Assembly: GCF_003367905.1 (NCBI RefSeq)
Contig: NZ_CP029462.1
Span: 1,984,001 to 2,048,000 of the forward strand
Origin: Megasphaera stantonii
GTDB taxonomy: Bacteria > Bacillota > Negativicutes > Veillonellales > Megasphaeraceae
Direction of reading: 5' to 3'
DNA length: 64,000 nucleotides
Position numbers and translations under genes: made by a program
Shown: piece after piece, positions 27,101-35,765 of the stretch
Numbering within the stretch: the first letter of the stretch is position 1
How the letters are laid out: each line of letters starts with the position of its first letter
Notes under the pieces: model-generated
Told to the model about the DNA's origin: nothing
The model's input: only the letters and a program-made list of their open reading frames with translations
Database searches by the model: none

Positions 27101-28291
27101 ATGTCTGAAAAGATTGTACAGCTTAACGAGGAAGTAATCAAGGGACAGCTCAAGGATCTTGTGCGTGGCAGCGTAGAGGAGACTCTCAACGAGCTGCTGG
27201 AGGCCGAGGCAGAGAAACTGACTCAGGCGGCCCGATACGAGCGCAATGAGAAGCGTCAGGGCTATCGCAGCGGCCACTACAGGCGCAGCCTCACTACCAC
27301 TTCCGGGGACGTTACCCTCAAGGTACCCAAGCTCAAAGGGATTTCCTTTGAGACCGCCATTATTGAGCGGTATCGCCGCCGTGAAAGCAGCGTAGAAGAA
27401 GCCCTCATCGAGATGTATCTGGCCGGTGTATCCGTCCGGCGTGTGGAAGACATTACAGAGGCGCTGTGGGGCAGCAAAGTGTCGCCCTCAACCATCAGTG
27501 AACTGAATAAGAAGGCATATGTCCACATTGAGGATTGGCGTAACCGCCCCTTACAGGGAGGGCATTACCCGTATGTCTATGTGGACGGCATCTACTTGCG
27601 TCGCAACTGGGGCGGAGAGTTTGAGAATGTGGCCATTCTGGTAGCGATTGCGGTAAATGAAGATGGATACCGTGAGGTTCTTGGGGCTGCCGAGGGCATG
27701 AAGGAGGACAAGGCTAGCTGGGTCAGCTTCTTTCAATGGCTGCGAGGCCGGGGCCTGGATGGAGTTAAACTGGTAGTTGGCGACAAGTGCCTGGGTATGC
27801 TGGAAGCTGTAGGAGAAGTGTTTCCAGAGGCCAAGTACCAGCGGTGTACTGTACACTTTTACCGCAATATCTTCTCTGTAACGCCTCGTTCCAAGGTGAA
27901 GCTGGTGGCCAAAATGCTCAAAGCGATCCATGCGCAGGAGAGCAAGAAAGCTGCCCGTGAGAAAGCCCGGGCCGTGGTAGAAGAACTGCGTTCCATGAAA
28001 CTGAAAGAGGCTGCCAAGAAGGTGGAGGATGGCATTGAGGAAACGCTGACTTACTGCGATTTTCCCTGTGAACATTGGACCCGTATCCGTACTAATAACG
28101 TCATGGAACGGCTTAACCGGGAGATCCGCCGCCGTACCCGTGTGGTGGGCAGCTTCCCGGACGGCAACTCCGCCCTCATGCTGGTCTGTGCCCGGCTGCG
28201 CCATGTGGCCGGTACCCAGTGGGGCAACAAGAAGTACATGAACATGAAGCACCTACAGGCGGCTCTGGAGGATACCTCCATTGCTGGGTGA
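27101..28291 (+). CDS. IS256-family transposase
   Basis: 396 residues, a DDE transposase of the mutator-like type. The likely catalytic residues are the D of YVYVDGIYL, the D of VVGDKCLGM followed by CTVHFYRN, and the E of TNNVMERLNREIRRR, all in family-typical contexts. The N-terminal part is helical and DNA-binding. The frame is intact from ATG to stop, with GAAAGGAG before the start, so the protein is probably functional. Codon usage is less GC-biased at third positions than in the neighbouring housekeeping genes, consistent with a mobile origin. Confidence 0.96.
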   Translation: MSEKIVQLNEEVIKGQLKDLVRGSVEETLNELLEAEAEKLTQAARYERNEKRQGYRSGHYRRSLTTTSGDVTLKVPKLKGISFETAIIERYRRRESSVEEALIEMYLAGVSVRRVEDITEALWGSKVSPSTISELNKKAYVHIEDWRNRPLQGGHYPYVYVDGIYLRRNWGGEFENVAILVAIAVNEDGYREVLGAAEGMKEDKASWVSFFQWLRGRGLDGVKLVVGDKCLGMLEAVGEVFPEAKYQRCTVHFYRNIFSVTPRSKVKLVAKMLKAIHAQESKKAAREKARAVVEELRSMKLKEAAKKVEDGIEETLTYCDFPCEHWTRIRTNNVMERLNREIRRRTRVVGSFPDGNSALMLVCARLRHVAGTQWGNKKYMNMKHLQAALEDTSIAG

Positions 28292-28345
28292 CTTCACTCA
28301 TATCAGGGCCTGCAAACCATTTTGCGAAAAATACTTGACACTACC

Positions 28346-28353
28346 ATTTTTAA
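28346..28353. repeat. Target-site duplication, right copy
   Basis: An exact copy of ATTTTTAA at 26991-26998, directly after the right inverted repeat. Confidence 0.85.
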
Positions 28354-28584
28354 TAAGATGAAACGATAAAAGAATAATAAATATGATGAAATATCATGGA
28401 TGCAAAATGTGCAATAATGCGTACCAATAGGGAAAAGACACTCCTTTGGTGCGAATTGTAAAAAACACGTAAATTTGCTGTTTTGAATATTTATTGAATT
28501 TTTTGCCCTTCTTTTGCCGCCAATCGGGGATGACATATATGCGAAAAATTCGCCAGAATCGCCGTCTTTGCTCTAATTTTCACA
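28354..28584. other. Non-coding stretch between the IS element and the rnf promoter
   Basis: AT-rich. I see no convincing gene, tRNA, terminator or repeat in it. Before the insertion it was continuous with the sequence downstream of the pyrG terminator. Confidence 0.5.
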
Positions 28585-28613
28585 TTGAATATTAGAATAT
28601 ATGATGATATAAT
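28585..28613 (+). promoter_or_regulatory. Promoter of the rnf leader and operon
   Basis: TTGAAT (28585-28590), a 17-nt spacer and consensus TATAAT (28608-28613). Transcription would start near 28620, about 345 bases before the rnfC start codon. Confidence 0.65.
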
Positions 28614-28619
28614 ATAGGC

Positions 28620-28966
28620 GATTGAAAGTATGTCTCGGAAATGAAGCGGACTTTCTTTCGATTTATTTTTTCTAGTCAGCCGGCTTATGCAGAAGGAAAA
28701 CGATGGGATAAACCGGCTGCAACGCATGCTTGTATCAAATGCCTTTGCAGGGCGGGTACGAAAACGCGTGAAGGGAGCACCCTTGGACATGCGGCGTAGT
28801 GTCGTCGGAATCTGGCCGGCAGCACTGCGGCGGCAGCGGCCTGTACGGCGGCGCAGTCGGCAGGAACAGGCGCGCGCAGGCTGCAGCGCAGCTGGGGCGC
28901 CGCGTATCCGAAATAGTTGCTTCATGTTTTTATTATTTTCATTATATATTAATGAGGTGATTTTTG
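28620..28966 (+). ncRNA. Long GC-rich structured leader of the rnf operon (unassigned)
   Basis: A stretch of about 345 bases between a good promoter and rnfC carries no convincing protein frame. It switches sharply from AT-rich to GC-rich at about 28675. Several stems are visible: CAGCCGG (28677-28683) with CCGGCTG (28713-28719); CTGCAA (28717-28722) with TTGCAG (28745-28750), enclosing GCAT/ATGC; and a GCGGCGC/GCGCCGC pair further down. The first two share three bases and exclude each other. I do not recognise a known riboswitch, T-box, RNase P, 6S or SRP RNA signature. It may be an unknown riboswitch or regulatory leader, or simply a degenerate remnant. Confidence 0.4.
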
Positions 28967-30310
28967 ATGTTGAATACCTTTAAAAGAGGTGGGGTTCATC
29001 CTGATGATGGCAAAATCTACGCTAAGGATAAAGCCATTGAAACCCCGGCAGTACCGGATCAAGTAGTCATCCCTATGAGCCAGCATTTTGGTGCTCCTTG
29101 TACTCCGACAGTCAAGGTTGGCGACCTGGTAAAAAAAGGCCAGGTTATTGGGACCAGCGATGCCTTCCTGCATGCTGACATCCACGCTTCTACGTCCGGT
29201 AAAGTCGTCAAGGTAGCTCCGATGCCGCATAATATGATGGTCAAATGCATGGCTGTCGTTATTGAGGCAGACGGCAAAGACGAATGGGTAGAAGGTCTTC
29301 CGGCAGAACACGACTGGAAGCAGCTCGATAGCAAGGAAATCGTTGAATTGATTAAAAAGGCCGGCGTAGTAGGCTGCGGCGGCGCTACGTTCCCTGCTCA
29401 TGTAAAATTGACGCCGAACAAACCTGTCGACACCTTTATCGTAAACGGCGCCGAATGCGAACCGTATCTGACCTGCGACTACCGCGCCATGGTCGAAAAA
29501 GAAACGACGGAAAAACTCGTAACGGGCGTGCAGATCTGCATGAAGGCTCTCGGCGTAAAACAGGGCTTCATCGGCATTGAAGACAACAAGCCGGAAGCGA
29601 TTAAGAACATGACGGAAGCTTTCAAGGATATCCCTGAAGTTACGGTCGTAACCTGCAAGACGAAATACCCGCAGGGCGCTGAAAAAATGATGATTGAAGC
29701 CTGCACGGGCCGTCAGGTCGAACCGGGCGGATTGCCGATGAACGTCGGCTGCGTCGTAAGCAACGTCGGTACGGTCATTGCGATTGCCGACGCCGTATGC
29801 CACGAAATCCCCTTCATCGAACGCTTGACGACGGTTACGGGCGACTGCATCAAAGAACCGAAGAACCTGTCCCTGCGTATCGGTACGACCTTCCAGGAAG
29901 CTATCGATTACTGCGGCGGCTTTTCTCAGCAGCCGGACCGCATTATTGCCGGCGGCCCGATGATGGGTCTTGCCCAGTACCAGCTTGATGTTCCTATTAC
30001 AAAAGGCGCTTCCGGTATCCTCGCCTTGTCTCCGGAAAAATGCCAGGTCGGCGAAGAAGAATCGTGCATCCGCTGCGGCCGCTGCGTCACCGCCTGTCCG
30101 ATGGGTTTGGTTCCGAGCCAGCTGAGCATCTTCGCTTCTTGCCAGGCATGGGATAAGTGCATGGAATACGGTGTCATGAACTGCGTCGAATGCGGCAGCT
30201 GCGTATACACTTGCCCGGCAAAACGCAACATCGTCCAGTATATCCGCAATGCAAAAGCTCAGTGCAAAGCCATTCAGGCAGCCGCTCAGGCTAAGGCACA
30301 GAAGGCTTAA
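28967..30310 (+). CDS. rnfC: Ion-translocating ferredoxin:NAD+ oxidoreductase subunit RnfC
   Basis: 447 residues from the ATG at 28967, with GAGGTG seven bases upstream. It is the peripheral cytoplasmic subunit that binds NADH and FMN. Order: an N-terminal barrel-sandwich domain, the nucleotide-binding Rossmann-like core with GGGGATFPxHVK-like GCGGATFPAHVKL and NGAECEPYL, an SLBB segment, and two [4Fe-4S] motifs near the C-terminus, CIRCGRCVTACP (about 367) and CVECGSCVYTCP (about 406). It is a short, Clostridium-type RnfC without the long C-terminal repeat extension of some proteobacteria. First gene of rnfCDGEAB. Confidence 0.97.
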   Translation: MLNTFKRGGVHPDDGKIYAKDKAIETPAVPDQVVIPMSQHFGAPCTPTVKVGDLVKKGQVIGTSDAFLHADIHASTSGKVVKVAPMPHNMMVKCMAVVIEADGKDEWVEGLPAEHDWKQLDSKEIVELIKKAGVVGCGGATFPAHVKLTPNKPVDTFIVNGAECEPYLTCDYRAMVEKETTEKLVTGVQICMKALGVKQGFIGIEDNKPEAIKNMTEAFKDIPEVTVVTCKTKYPQGAEKMMIEACTGRQVEPGGLPMNVGCVVSNVGTVIAIADAVCHEIPFIERLTTVTGDCIKEPKNLSLRIGTTFQEAIDYCGGFSQQPDRIIAGGPMMGLAQYQLDVPITKGASGILALSPEKCQVGEEESCIRCGRCVTACPMGLVPSQLSIFASCQAWDKCMEYGVMNCVECGSCVYTCPAKRNIVQYIRNAKAQCKAIQAAAQAKAQKA

Positions 30311-30333
30311 GATCTAATGGAAGAAGGGATATC

Positions 30334-31368
30334 ATGAGTCCAGAAGCTAAAGGACAAACTATAGGAAAGGATGCTAAAGACATGCAGGAATTAAAACTTA
30401 CTGTATCATCTTCGCCGCATGTTCGCTGTAACGAAACGGTCCCTAAAATTATGTGGAGCGTCGTTGCCGCCCTCGTGCCTGCCGCTGCGTTTGGCGTTTA
30501 CTACTTTGGCGTCAATGCCCTCGTCAATATCGTAGTAGCCATTGTTTCCGCAGTTGTTTTCGAATTTTTATGGGAAAAAGGTATGCACAGAAAGGTAACC
30601 ATTAAAGATGGTTCCGCTGTTATCACCGGCCTCTTGCTGGCTATGTGCTGCCCGCCGAGCCTTCCCTGGTGGATGAGCATCATCGGCTCCTTCCTGGCTA
30701 TCGTCGTCTGCAAGCAGTCCATGGGCGGCCTTGGTCATAACCTCTTCAACCCGGCTCACGTCGGCCGTGCAGGCTTGATGGTTTCCTGGCCTGTCGCTAT
30801 GACGACGTGGACGCAGCTCAACGGCACGGTCGTTGACGGCGTTGCCGGCGCTACGCCGCTGAACGTATTCAAGCACGGCGGCACGGACGCCCTGTTCCAG
30901 CTGTTCGGCACGAACGACTGGGGCACGATTTACCAGAGCCTGTTCATCGGTACGCGCAATGGTTCTTTGGGCGAAACCTCTACGGTTCTCCTGATCCTCG
31001 GCGGCTTGTACCTCATTTATAAGGGCTATGTCAACTGGCAGGTTCCTGTCGTCATGATCGCTACTGTCGGCGTTCTCATGTGCGTTGCTTACGGCCCCAA
31101 CGTTGCGTTGTTCCAGATGATGGCCGGCGGCCTTATCATCGGCGCGTTCTTCATGGCAACGGATATGGTAACGGCTCCGATTACCTTGAAAGGCCAAATC
31201 ATCTTCGCTTTAGGCGCAGGTCTTATTACCGTATTGATTCGTCTCTTCGGCGGTTATCCTGAAGGCGTTTGCTATTCCATCCTCCTGATGAACGCATTGA
31301 CGCCGCTTATCGACCGCCTTGTAAAACCGACCGTCTTTGGTGAAGTTAAAACAAAGGGGGCAAAATAA
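30334..31368 (+). CDS. rnfD: Rnf complex subunit RnfD
   Basis: 344 residues, a membrane subunit of the NqrB/RnfD family with about nine or ten hydrophobic segments. The covalent FMN site (a threonine in an S/T/A-GAT context) is the AGAT of DGVAGATPLNVF near residue 178. The family motif GGLGHNLFNPAHVGRA is present. About 20 N-terminal residues precede the conserved part (MQELKLTVSSSPHVR), so translation could also begin at that internal methionine. It lies 23 bases after rnfC. Confidence 0.96.
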   Translation: MSPEAKGQTIGKDAKDMQELKLTVSSSPHVRCNETVPKIMWSVVAALVPAAAFGVYYFGVNALVNIVVAIVSAVVFEFLWEKGMHRKVTIKDGSAVITGLLLAMCCPPSLPWWMSIIGSFLAIVVCKQSMGGLGHNLFNPAHVGRAGLMVSWPVAMTTWTQLNGTVVDGVAGATPLNVFKHGGTDALFQLFGTNDWGTIYQSLFIGTRNGSLGETSTVLLILGGLYLIYKGYVNWQVPVVMIATVGVLMCVAYGPNVALFQMMAGGLIIGAFFMATDMVTAPITLKGQIIFALGAGLITVLIRLFGGYPEGVCYSILLMNALTPLIDRLVKPTVFGEVKTKGAK

Positions 31369-31369
31369 C

Positions 31370-31969
31370 ATGACAGACAATCATGGAAACAGCATCATTA
31401 AGGTTGCATTGAATCTTATTCTGACCTGTTTAGTTTCGGGTTGCATCATCGGCGTCGTCTTCTTCATCACCGGCCCGATTGCAGCCGACAAAGCAGAACA
31501 GATGAAACAGGATTCCATGAAAGCCTTGGTTGCGGACGCTGATAAATTCGTTCCCGTACAGGGCGAAGCTGATACGTTTATCGCTGAAAAAGGCGGCAAA
31601 ACTGTAGCTTACATCATTCCGACGGCTCCGAAAGGATACGGCGGCCCGATTAAAATGCTGACGGCTGTATCTGCCGACGGCACCGTTATCGATTACACCG
31701 TTCTTGCTGCAAACGAAACGCCGGGCCTGGGCGACAAAGGCGCGAAATCTCCGTTTAAAGATCAGTTCAAAGGCAAGAAAATCGACGGCCTGGAAGTAAC
31801 GAAAGAACCGAATCAGCCGAATAAAATTCAGGCTTTGACCGGTGCTACGATTTCTTCCCGCGCTTTCTCTGCAGGCGTAAAAGAAGCGATTGAAAAAGCA
31901 GCTGCTTTGAGCGGCCAGAGCGCTTCTTCCCAGCCCGCTGCCGGCGCAACGAAGGGAGGCAATAAATAA
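31370..31969 (+). CDS. rnfG: Rnf complex subunit RnfG
   Basis: 199 residues from the ATG at 31370, behind AAAGGGGG; an upstream in-frame TTG overlapping rnfD is unlikely. One N-terminal transmembrane helix (about 8-30) anchors an outward-facing FMN-binding domain. The covalent flavin motif TGAT is in ALTGATISSRAF (about 159-170), the site modified by ApbE, whose gene ends this operon. The C-terminus is a short alanine- and serine-rich tail. It overlaps rnfE by one base. Confidence 0.96.
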   Translation: MTDNHGNSIIKVALNLILTCLVSGCIIGVVFFITGPIAADKAEQMKQDSMKALVADADKFVPVQGEADTFIAEKGGKTVAYIIPTAPKGYGGPIKMLTAVSADGTVIDYTVLAANETPGLGDKGAKSPFKDQFKGKKIDGLEVTKEPNQPNKIQALTGATISSRAFSAGVKEAIEKAAALSGQSASSQPAAGATKGGNK

Positions 31970-32592
31970 TGAGTCTTTGGAAAGTATTTAGCAGAGGCAT
32001 TATTGAAGAAAACCCGTATTTCGTATTAGCCTTGAGCTTGTGCCCGGGCCTTGCCGTTACGACGAGCGTAGTAAACGGTTTGACCATGGGTTTGACAGTA
32101 TGGTTTGTTATTACGTCCAACAACGTAGTCGTATCTATTATTCGTAAGACCATTAACAAAAAGGTCCGCGTACCTGTATACATTACCTGTATCGCTACGA
32201 TCGTAACGTGCGTACAGCTGTTCCTTCAGGCGTTTGCTCCGGACTTGTACCAGGCCCTCGGCGTATACCTCGACTTGGTCGTCGTATTTGCTATCATCCT
32301 GGCACGCGCTGAATCGATTGCTTCGAAGAACGGCATCGTCGTTTCCTTCCTCGACGGCATGGGCATGGGCGTCGGCTTTACCATCGCTATGATCTGCATT
32401 TCCGTCGTTCGTGAACTCTTCGGCAACGGTACGCTGCTCGGCACTCCGATGTTCGGGCCGGAATACCAGCCTGCTCTGATTTTGGCTCTGCCGCCTGGAG
32501 CATTCATGCTCATCGGCTTCATGATGGCCGGCATTAAGATCTGGAATGAATCCCGCGAAAGAGCAAGACAACTGAAAGGGAGTGAAGGATAA
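31969..32592 (+). CDS. rnfE: Rnf complex subunit RnfE
   Basis: 207 residues, a membrane subunit homologous to NqrD with about six transmembrane helices. It starts SLWKVFSRGIIEENPYFVLALSLCPGLAVTTS, the family opening whose cysteine contributes to the intramembrane iron-sulfur site shared with RnfA. It overlaps both neighbours by one base, which indicates tight translational coupling. Confidence 0.95.
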   Translation: MSLWKVFSRGIIEENPYFVLALSLCPGLAVTTSVVNGLTMGLTVWFVITSNNVVVSIIRKTINKKVRVPVYITCIATIVTCVQLFLQAFAPDLYQALGVYLDLVVVFAIILARAESIASKNGIVVSFLDGMGMGVGFTIAMICISVVRELFGNGTLLGTPMFGPEYQPALILALPPGAFMLIGFMMAGIKIWNESRERARQLKGSEG

Positions 32593-33167
32593 TGGGCGAA
32601 TACTTTACGCTGTTTGTCGGCGCTGTATTGATCAATAACTTCGTATTGACGAAGTTCCTCGGCCTATGTATCTTCTTCGGCGTATCCAAAAACCTCAACG
32701 CTTCTGTAGGCATGGGCTTTGCCGTAACATCCGTCTTGACGATGAGTACGGTTCTCGCTTGGCTTTTGTACAACTATGTATTAGTTCCGTTTGATCTGAC
32801 GTTCCTTCGTACGATTTCTTTCGTTATCTTGATCGCAAGCTTCGTACAGCTGTTGGAAATCGTCATTAAAAAGATGTCCCCGACGCTGTATAACATGTGG
32901 GGCATTTACCTCATGCTGATCGCTACGAACTGTATCGTATTGTCCGTACCGGTTATCAGCATTACCAGCAACTACGACTTCCTCGAAAACCTCGTATTTG
33001 CTATTGGTTCCGGCTTAGGCTTTGCGCTCGCCCTCGTCCTCATGGCCAGCGCCCGTGAAAAACTGGATTTCGCCGACGTACCCCATTCGCTCAAAGGCAC
33101 TCCGATTGCCTTCATCGTTGCCGGTATGCTTTCGTTGGCCTTCCTTGGTTTCTCCGGTATGATTTAA
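32592..33167 (+). CDS. rnfA: Rnf complex subunit RnfA
   Basis: 191 residues, a six-helix membrane subunit homologous to NqrE. It starts MGEYFTLFVGAVLINNFVLTKFLGLCIFFGVSK, with the conserved cysteine facing its partner in RnfE and inverted topology relative to RnfE. Length and motifs are standard. The stop is followed after 27 bases by rnfB. Confidence 0.95.
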   Translation: MGEYFTLFVGAVLINNFVLTKFLGLCIFFGVSKNLNASVGMGFAVTSVLTMSTVLAWLLYNYVLVPFDLTFLRTISFVILIASFVQLLEIVIKKMSPTLYNMWGIYLMLIATNCIVLSVPVISITSNYDFLENLVFAIGSGLGFALALVLMASAREKLDFADVPHSLKGTPIAFIVAGMLSLAFLGFSGMI

Positions 33168-33194
33168 TTACGCAAAGGAGTTGGAATATTTATT

Positions 33195-34040
33195 ATGAAT
33201 TACACTGAGATTGCAATCATGGCAGTCGTTATTCTGACTTGCATCGGCGTAGTGTTCGGCTTTGTCCTTGCATTTGCAGATAAGAAGTTCGCCATGGAAG
33301 AAAATCCGCTTATCGGCGAAGTTGAAGAAGCATTGCCGAAAGGCCAGTGCGGCGCCTGCGGATTCCCTGGCTGCGCTAAATACGCAGAAGCTGTCGTTCT
33401 TGATCCCGATGTTCCGCCTAACCTTTGCGTTCCCGGTAAAGCTGAAGTTGCAGCTATCGTCGCCCAGCTGACCGGTAAGGTTGCCGAAGCTACGGAACCG
33501 AAATACGCTCACATCCGCTGCCGCGGCGGCAACGGCATCGCGAAATTGGCCTATGAATACAAAGGCGTTCATGACTGCGCTGCCGCTAAAATCGTACAGC
33601 AGGGTCCGAAATTCTGCAAATACGGCTGTCTCGGTTTCGGCAACTGCGTAAAGGCCTGCCCCTTCGGCGCTATGACCATGGGCGAAGACGGTCTTCCGAA
33701 GGTTAATAAGCAGCTGTGCACCGGCTGCGGTAAATGCGCCAGCATTTGTCCGAACCACGTCATTGAATTGCTGCCGATCAGCGCGAAGGTTTCCGTCAGC
33801 TGCTCGTCCAAGGAAATGGGCGCTGTAGCTCGTAAGGACTGCTCGGCTGCTTGTATCGGCTGCGGTCTGTGCGTGAAGAACTGCGCTCATGAAGGCGGCG
33901 TTAAGGTTGTCGACCATTTGGCTGTCGTCAATCCGGAAATCTGCCATAACTGCGAAGAAGCTACGTGCGTAGCAAAATGCCCGACGAAGGCGATTGCTTC
34001 CTTGCTGGCTGACGTAAAAGCAGAAGAAAAGATAGGTTAA
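33195..34040 (+). CDS. rnfB: Rnf complex subunit RnfB (polyferredoxin)
   Basis: 281 residues, the entry point for electrons from ferredoxin. One N-terminal transmembrane helix (about 5-27) precedes a CxxCxxxxC motif (QCGACGFPGC) with a downstream cysteine, and several [4Fe-4S] motifs follow: CLGFGNCVKACPFGA, CTGCGKCASICP, CIGCGLCVKNC and CHNCEEATCVAKCP. The number of clusters fits Clostridium-type RnfB. AAAGGAG lies rather far (about 14 bases) from the ATG. Last core rnf gene, one base before apbE. Confidence 0.96.
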   Translation: MNYTEIAIMAVVILTCIGVVFGFVLAFADKKFAMEENPLIGEVEEALPKGQCGACGFPGCAKYAEAVVLDPDVPPNLCVPGKAEVAAIVAQLTGKVAEATEPKYAHIRCRGGNGIAKLAYEYKGVHDCAAAKIVQQGPKFCKYGCLGFGNCVKACPFGAMTMGEDGLPKVNKQLCTGCGKCASICPNHVIELLPISAKVSVSCSSKEMGAVARKDCSAACIGCGLCVKNCAHEGGVKVVDHLAVVNPEICHNCEEATCVAKCPTKAIASLLADVKAEEKIG

Positions 34041-34041
34041 T

Positions 34042-35103
34042 ATGATGAACTGGAAACGCAGGGCAAGATATATTCTTACTGCCGCTTTCCTGGTCGTGAT
34101 GAGTTGCTCCGGATGCTCTCTGCATCCGGAGTCTTCTTATGATAGGAGCGGTATTGCCATGGATACGACCGTTTCTCTGCGAGCGACTGGGAAAGAAGCA
34201 CAGGAAGCCGTAGATGAAAGCTTTGCCCGCATCGCGCGGCTGGACGCCCTGGCGAGCTCGCAAAATCCCGACAGCGACGTGAGCAAGATCAACGCTGCCG
34301 CCGGCTCCCATTACGTGCAGGTAGACCCGGCGGTATACGAGATGATTTCCTTTGCCAAGGGCTTTTCAGAACGGAGCAGCGGCGAGTGGGATATTACCGT
34401 CGGCATTATTACCAATCTCTGGCAGATTGGGACGGAACATCAGCACGTTCCGGAAGCGGGAGAGCTGGCCGAAGCGATGCAGCGCGTTAACTATAAGGAT
34501 ATCCTCCTTCGTCCGGAAGACCACAGCGTCATGCTGGCCAAGGCCGGTATGTCCATCGACCTGGGCGGCGTCGCCAAAGGCTATGCCGTCGATGAGGTCC
34601 GCAAGATTTACGAAGCCCATCATATTGAAAGCGGACTGATAAACATGGGCGCCAGCTCTATGTACGCCGTCGGCAAGACGAGCAAGGGCAAAGCCTGGAA
34701 CATCGGTATGAAGCACCCCCGTTCGGATACGAACGGCGAATACCTTGGCATCGTGAGCATAGAAAACCAGGCCTTGTCGACGTCTGGCGATTACGAACGG
34801 TACTTCATTCAGGATGGAAAGCGGTATCACCATATTTTTGATCCCGTCACGGGATATCCAGCCGATTCGGGCGTCATGAGCGACTCTATCGTCATCGACG
34901 GAGACGTAGAGCATGCGGGAATGCTCAGCGATATCTTGACGACGGTCGTCTTTGTGTTAGGCCCACAGAAGGGACTGGCCTTTATCGACGGCATGGACGG
35001 CGTAGAATGCGAAATTACGGGAAACGATGGAACGATTTACATGACCGACGGGTTCCGCAGCCGTTTTTCCGACATGAACGCCGACTTTCGTATAGCTGAA
35101 TAA
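34042..35103 (+). CDS. apbE: FAD:protein FMN transferase ApbE (lipoprotein)
   Basis: 353 residues. The signal peptide ends in VVMSC, so C22 is the likely lipidated residue, placing the enzyme outside the cytoplasmic membrane. It transfers FMN from FAD to threonine in S/TGAT motifs. The family motifs MDTTVSLRATG, IDLGGVAKGYAVD, SGDYERYF and HHIFDPVTGYPAD are all present. The start lies one base after the rnfB stop. Both flavinylated partners, RnfG and RnfD, are in the same operon, so they are its probable substrates. Confidence 0.95.
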   Translation: MMNWKRRARYILTAAFLVVMSCSGCSLHPESSYDRSGIAMDTTVSLRATGKEAQEAVDESFARIARLDALASSQNPDSDVSKINAAAGSHYVQVDPAVYEMISFAKGFSERSSGEWDITVGIITNLWQIGTEHQHVPEAGELAEAMQRVNYKDILLRPEDHSVMLAKAGMSIDLGGVAKGYAVDEVRKIYEAHHIESGLINMGASSMYAVGKTSKGKAWNIGMKHPRSDTNGEYLGIVSIENQALSTSGDYERYFIQDGKRYHHIFDPVTGYPADSGVMSDSIVIDGDVEHAGMLSDILTTVVFVLGPQKGLAFIDGMDGVECEITGNDGTIYMTDGFRSRFSDMNADFRIAE

Positions 35104-35157
35104 CTATCCCCTACATGTAAAATTTTAAGCGGAACGGAAGTATTTTCTTGAATAATA

Positions 35158-35186
35158 TTTACTTTTTCTTCAAAATGTAAGATAAT
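35158..35186 (+). promoter_or_regulatory. Promoter of the Lrp-type regulator gene
   Basis: TTTACT (35158-35163), a 17-nt spacer and GATAAT (35181-35186), about 37 bases before the start codon. Confidence 0.5.
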
Positions 35187-35222
35187 ATAACTATAAATAT
35201 TTGTAGAGGATGGTAACGACAT

Positions 35223-35663
35223 ATGGATCACATTGATGACAAAATTTTGACAATTTTGAAGCGAAACGGAAAAGCTTCTGCTACGGAAATCAGCAAAGTT
35301 GTCGGTTTGTCCATACCGGCTGTAGCAGAACGAATCAGAAAAATGGAACACGCCGGTATCATTGAAGGATATGGCGCAAAAATCAGCCGCCGTAAGACGG
35401 GATACAACGTCACGGCTTTTATTATGGTTAATATGGAACGGTCCGGCGACGTCGAAGAATTCCGGGAAAAGGTCGTTCAGTTCCCTCAGGTCTTGGAGTG
35501 TCATCACGTTGTGGGGGCCTTTGATTACCTATTGAAAGTGCTGGTAAAAACTCCTGATGATTTAGAAAAATTCCTTATGGAAGAGCTAAACGAAATCCCG
35601 ACGGTTTCGTCGTCTCAGACCTTTATGTGCTTGTCTACGCTGAAAGAAGAATGGAACGTATAA
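35223..35663 (+). CDS. Lrp/AsnC family transcriptional regulator
   Basis: 146 residues. The N-terminal winged helix-turn-helix (IDDKILTILKRNGKASATEISKVVGLSIPAVAERIRKME) is followed by a hinge and a RAM effector-binding domain (about 65-140) with the typical VVGAFDYLLKV strand. Such proteins form octamers and respond to amino acids. The target is unknown. It lies between apbE and a terminator and is probably a single-gene unit. Confidence 0.92.
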   Translation: MDHIDDKILTILKRNGKASATEISKVVGLSIPAVAERIRKMEHAGIIEGYGAKISRRKTGYNVTAFIMVNMERSGDVEEFREKVVQFPQVLECHHVVGAFDYLLKVLVKTPDDLEKFLMEELNEIPTVSSSQTFMCLSTLKEEWNV

Positions 35664-35686
35664 GACGGTACGAATTTTCTCTCCAT

Positions 35687-35727
35687 AAAAAAGAAGCTTA
35701 TCCTATGAAAGATAAGCTTCTTTTTTT
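35687..35727 (+). terminator. Intrinsic terminator after the Lrp-type gene
   Basis: AAGAAGCTTATC pairs with GATAAGCTTCTT around an 8-nt loop, flanked by A and T tracts. It may also serve the convergent ferredoxin gene. Confidence 0.88.
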
Positions 35728-35765
35728 ACAATATGAAAGATGGGGAATCGTTTTAGGCCAGGACA

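Larger units (their letters stand above)
26999..28345 (+). mobile_element. IS256-family insertion sequence, complete (1347 bp)
   Basis: The ends are imperfect 26-bp inverted repeats. The left end starts GATAAGGTACAATAAG, the right end (reverse complement) GGTAGTGTCAAGTATT, and both run into TTTCGCAAAA; 18 of 26 positions match. An exact 8-bp duplication ATTTTTAA flanks the element, as expected for IS256. The single transposase gene is intact. It sits in the non-coding gap between pyrG and rnfC, about 240 bp before the rnf promoter, and interrupts no gene. Removing the element and one copy of the duplication gives a clean empty site. Confidence 0.9.

Noticed and set aside
28620-28966. RNase P RNA, tmRNA, 6S, SRP RNA or a cobalamin riboswitch
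   Set aside because: The length suggested these, but I found none of the conserved blocks of any of them.
28491-28983. Frames of 98 and 144 codons in the rnf leader
   Set aside because: Arginine- and alanine-rich translations without a start signal or known motif; the region reads better as RNA. I cannot fully exclude a short peptide.
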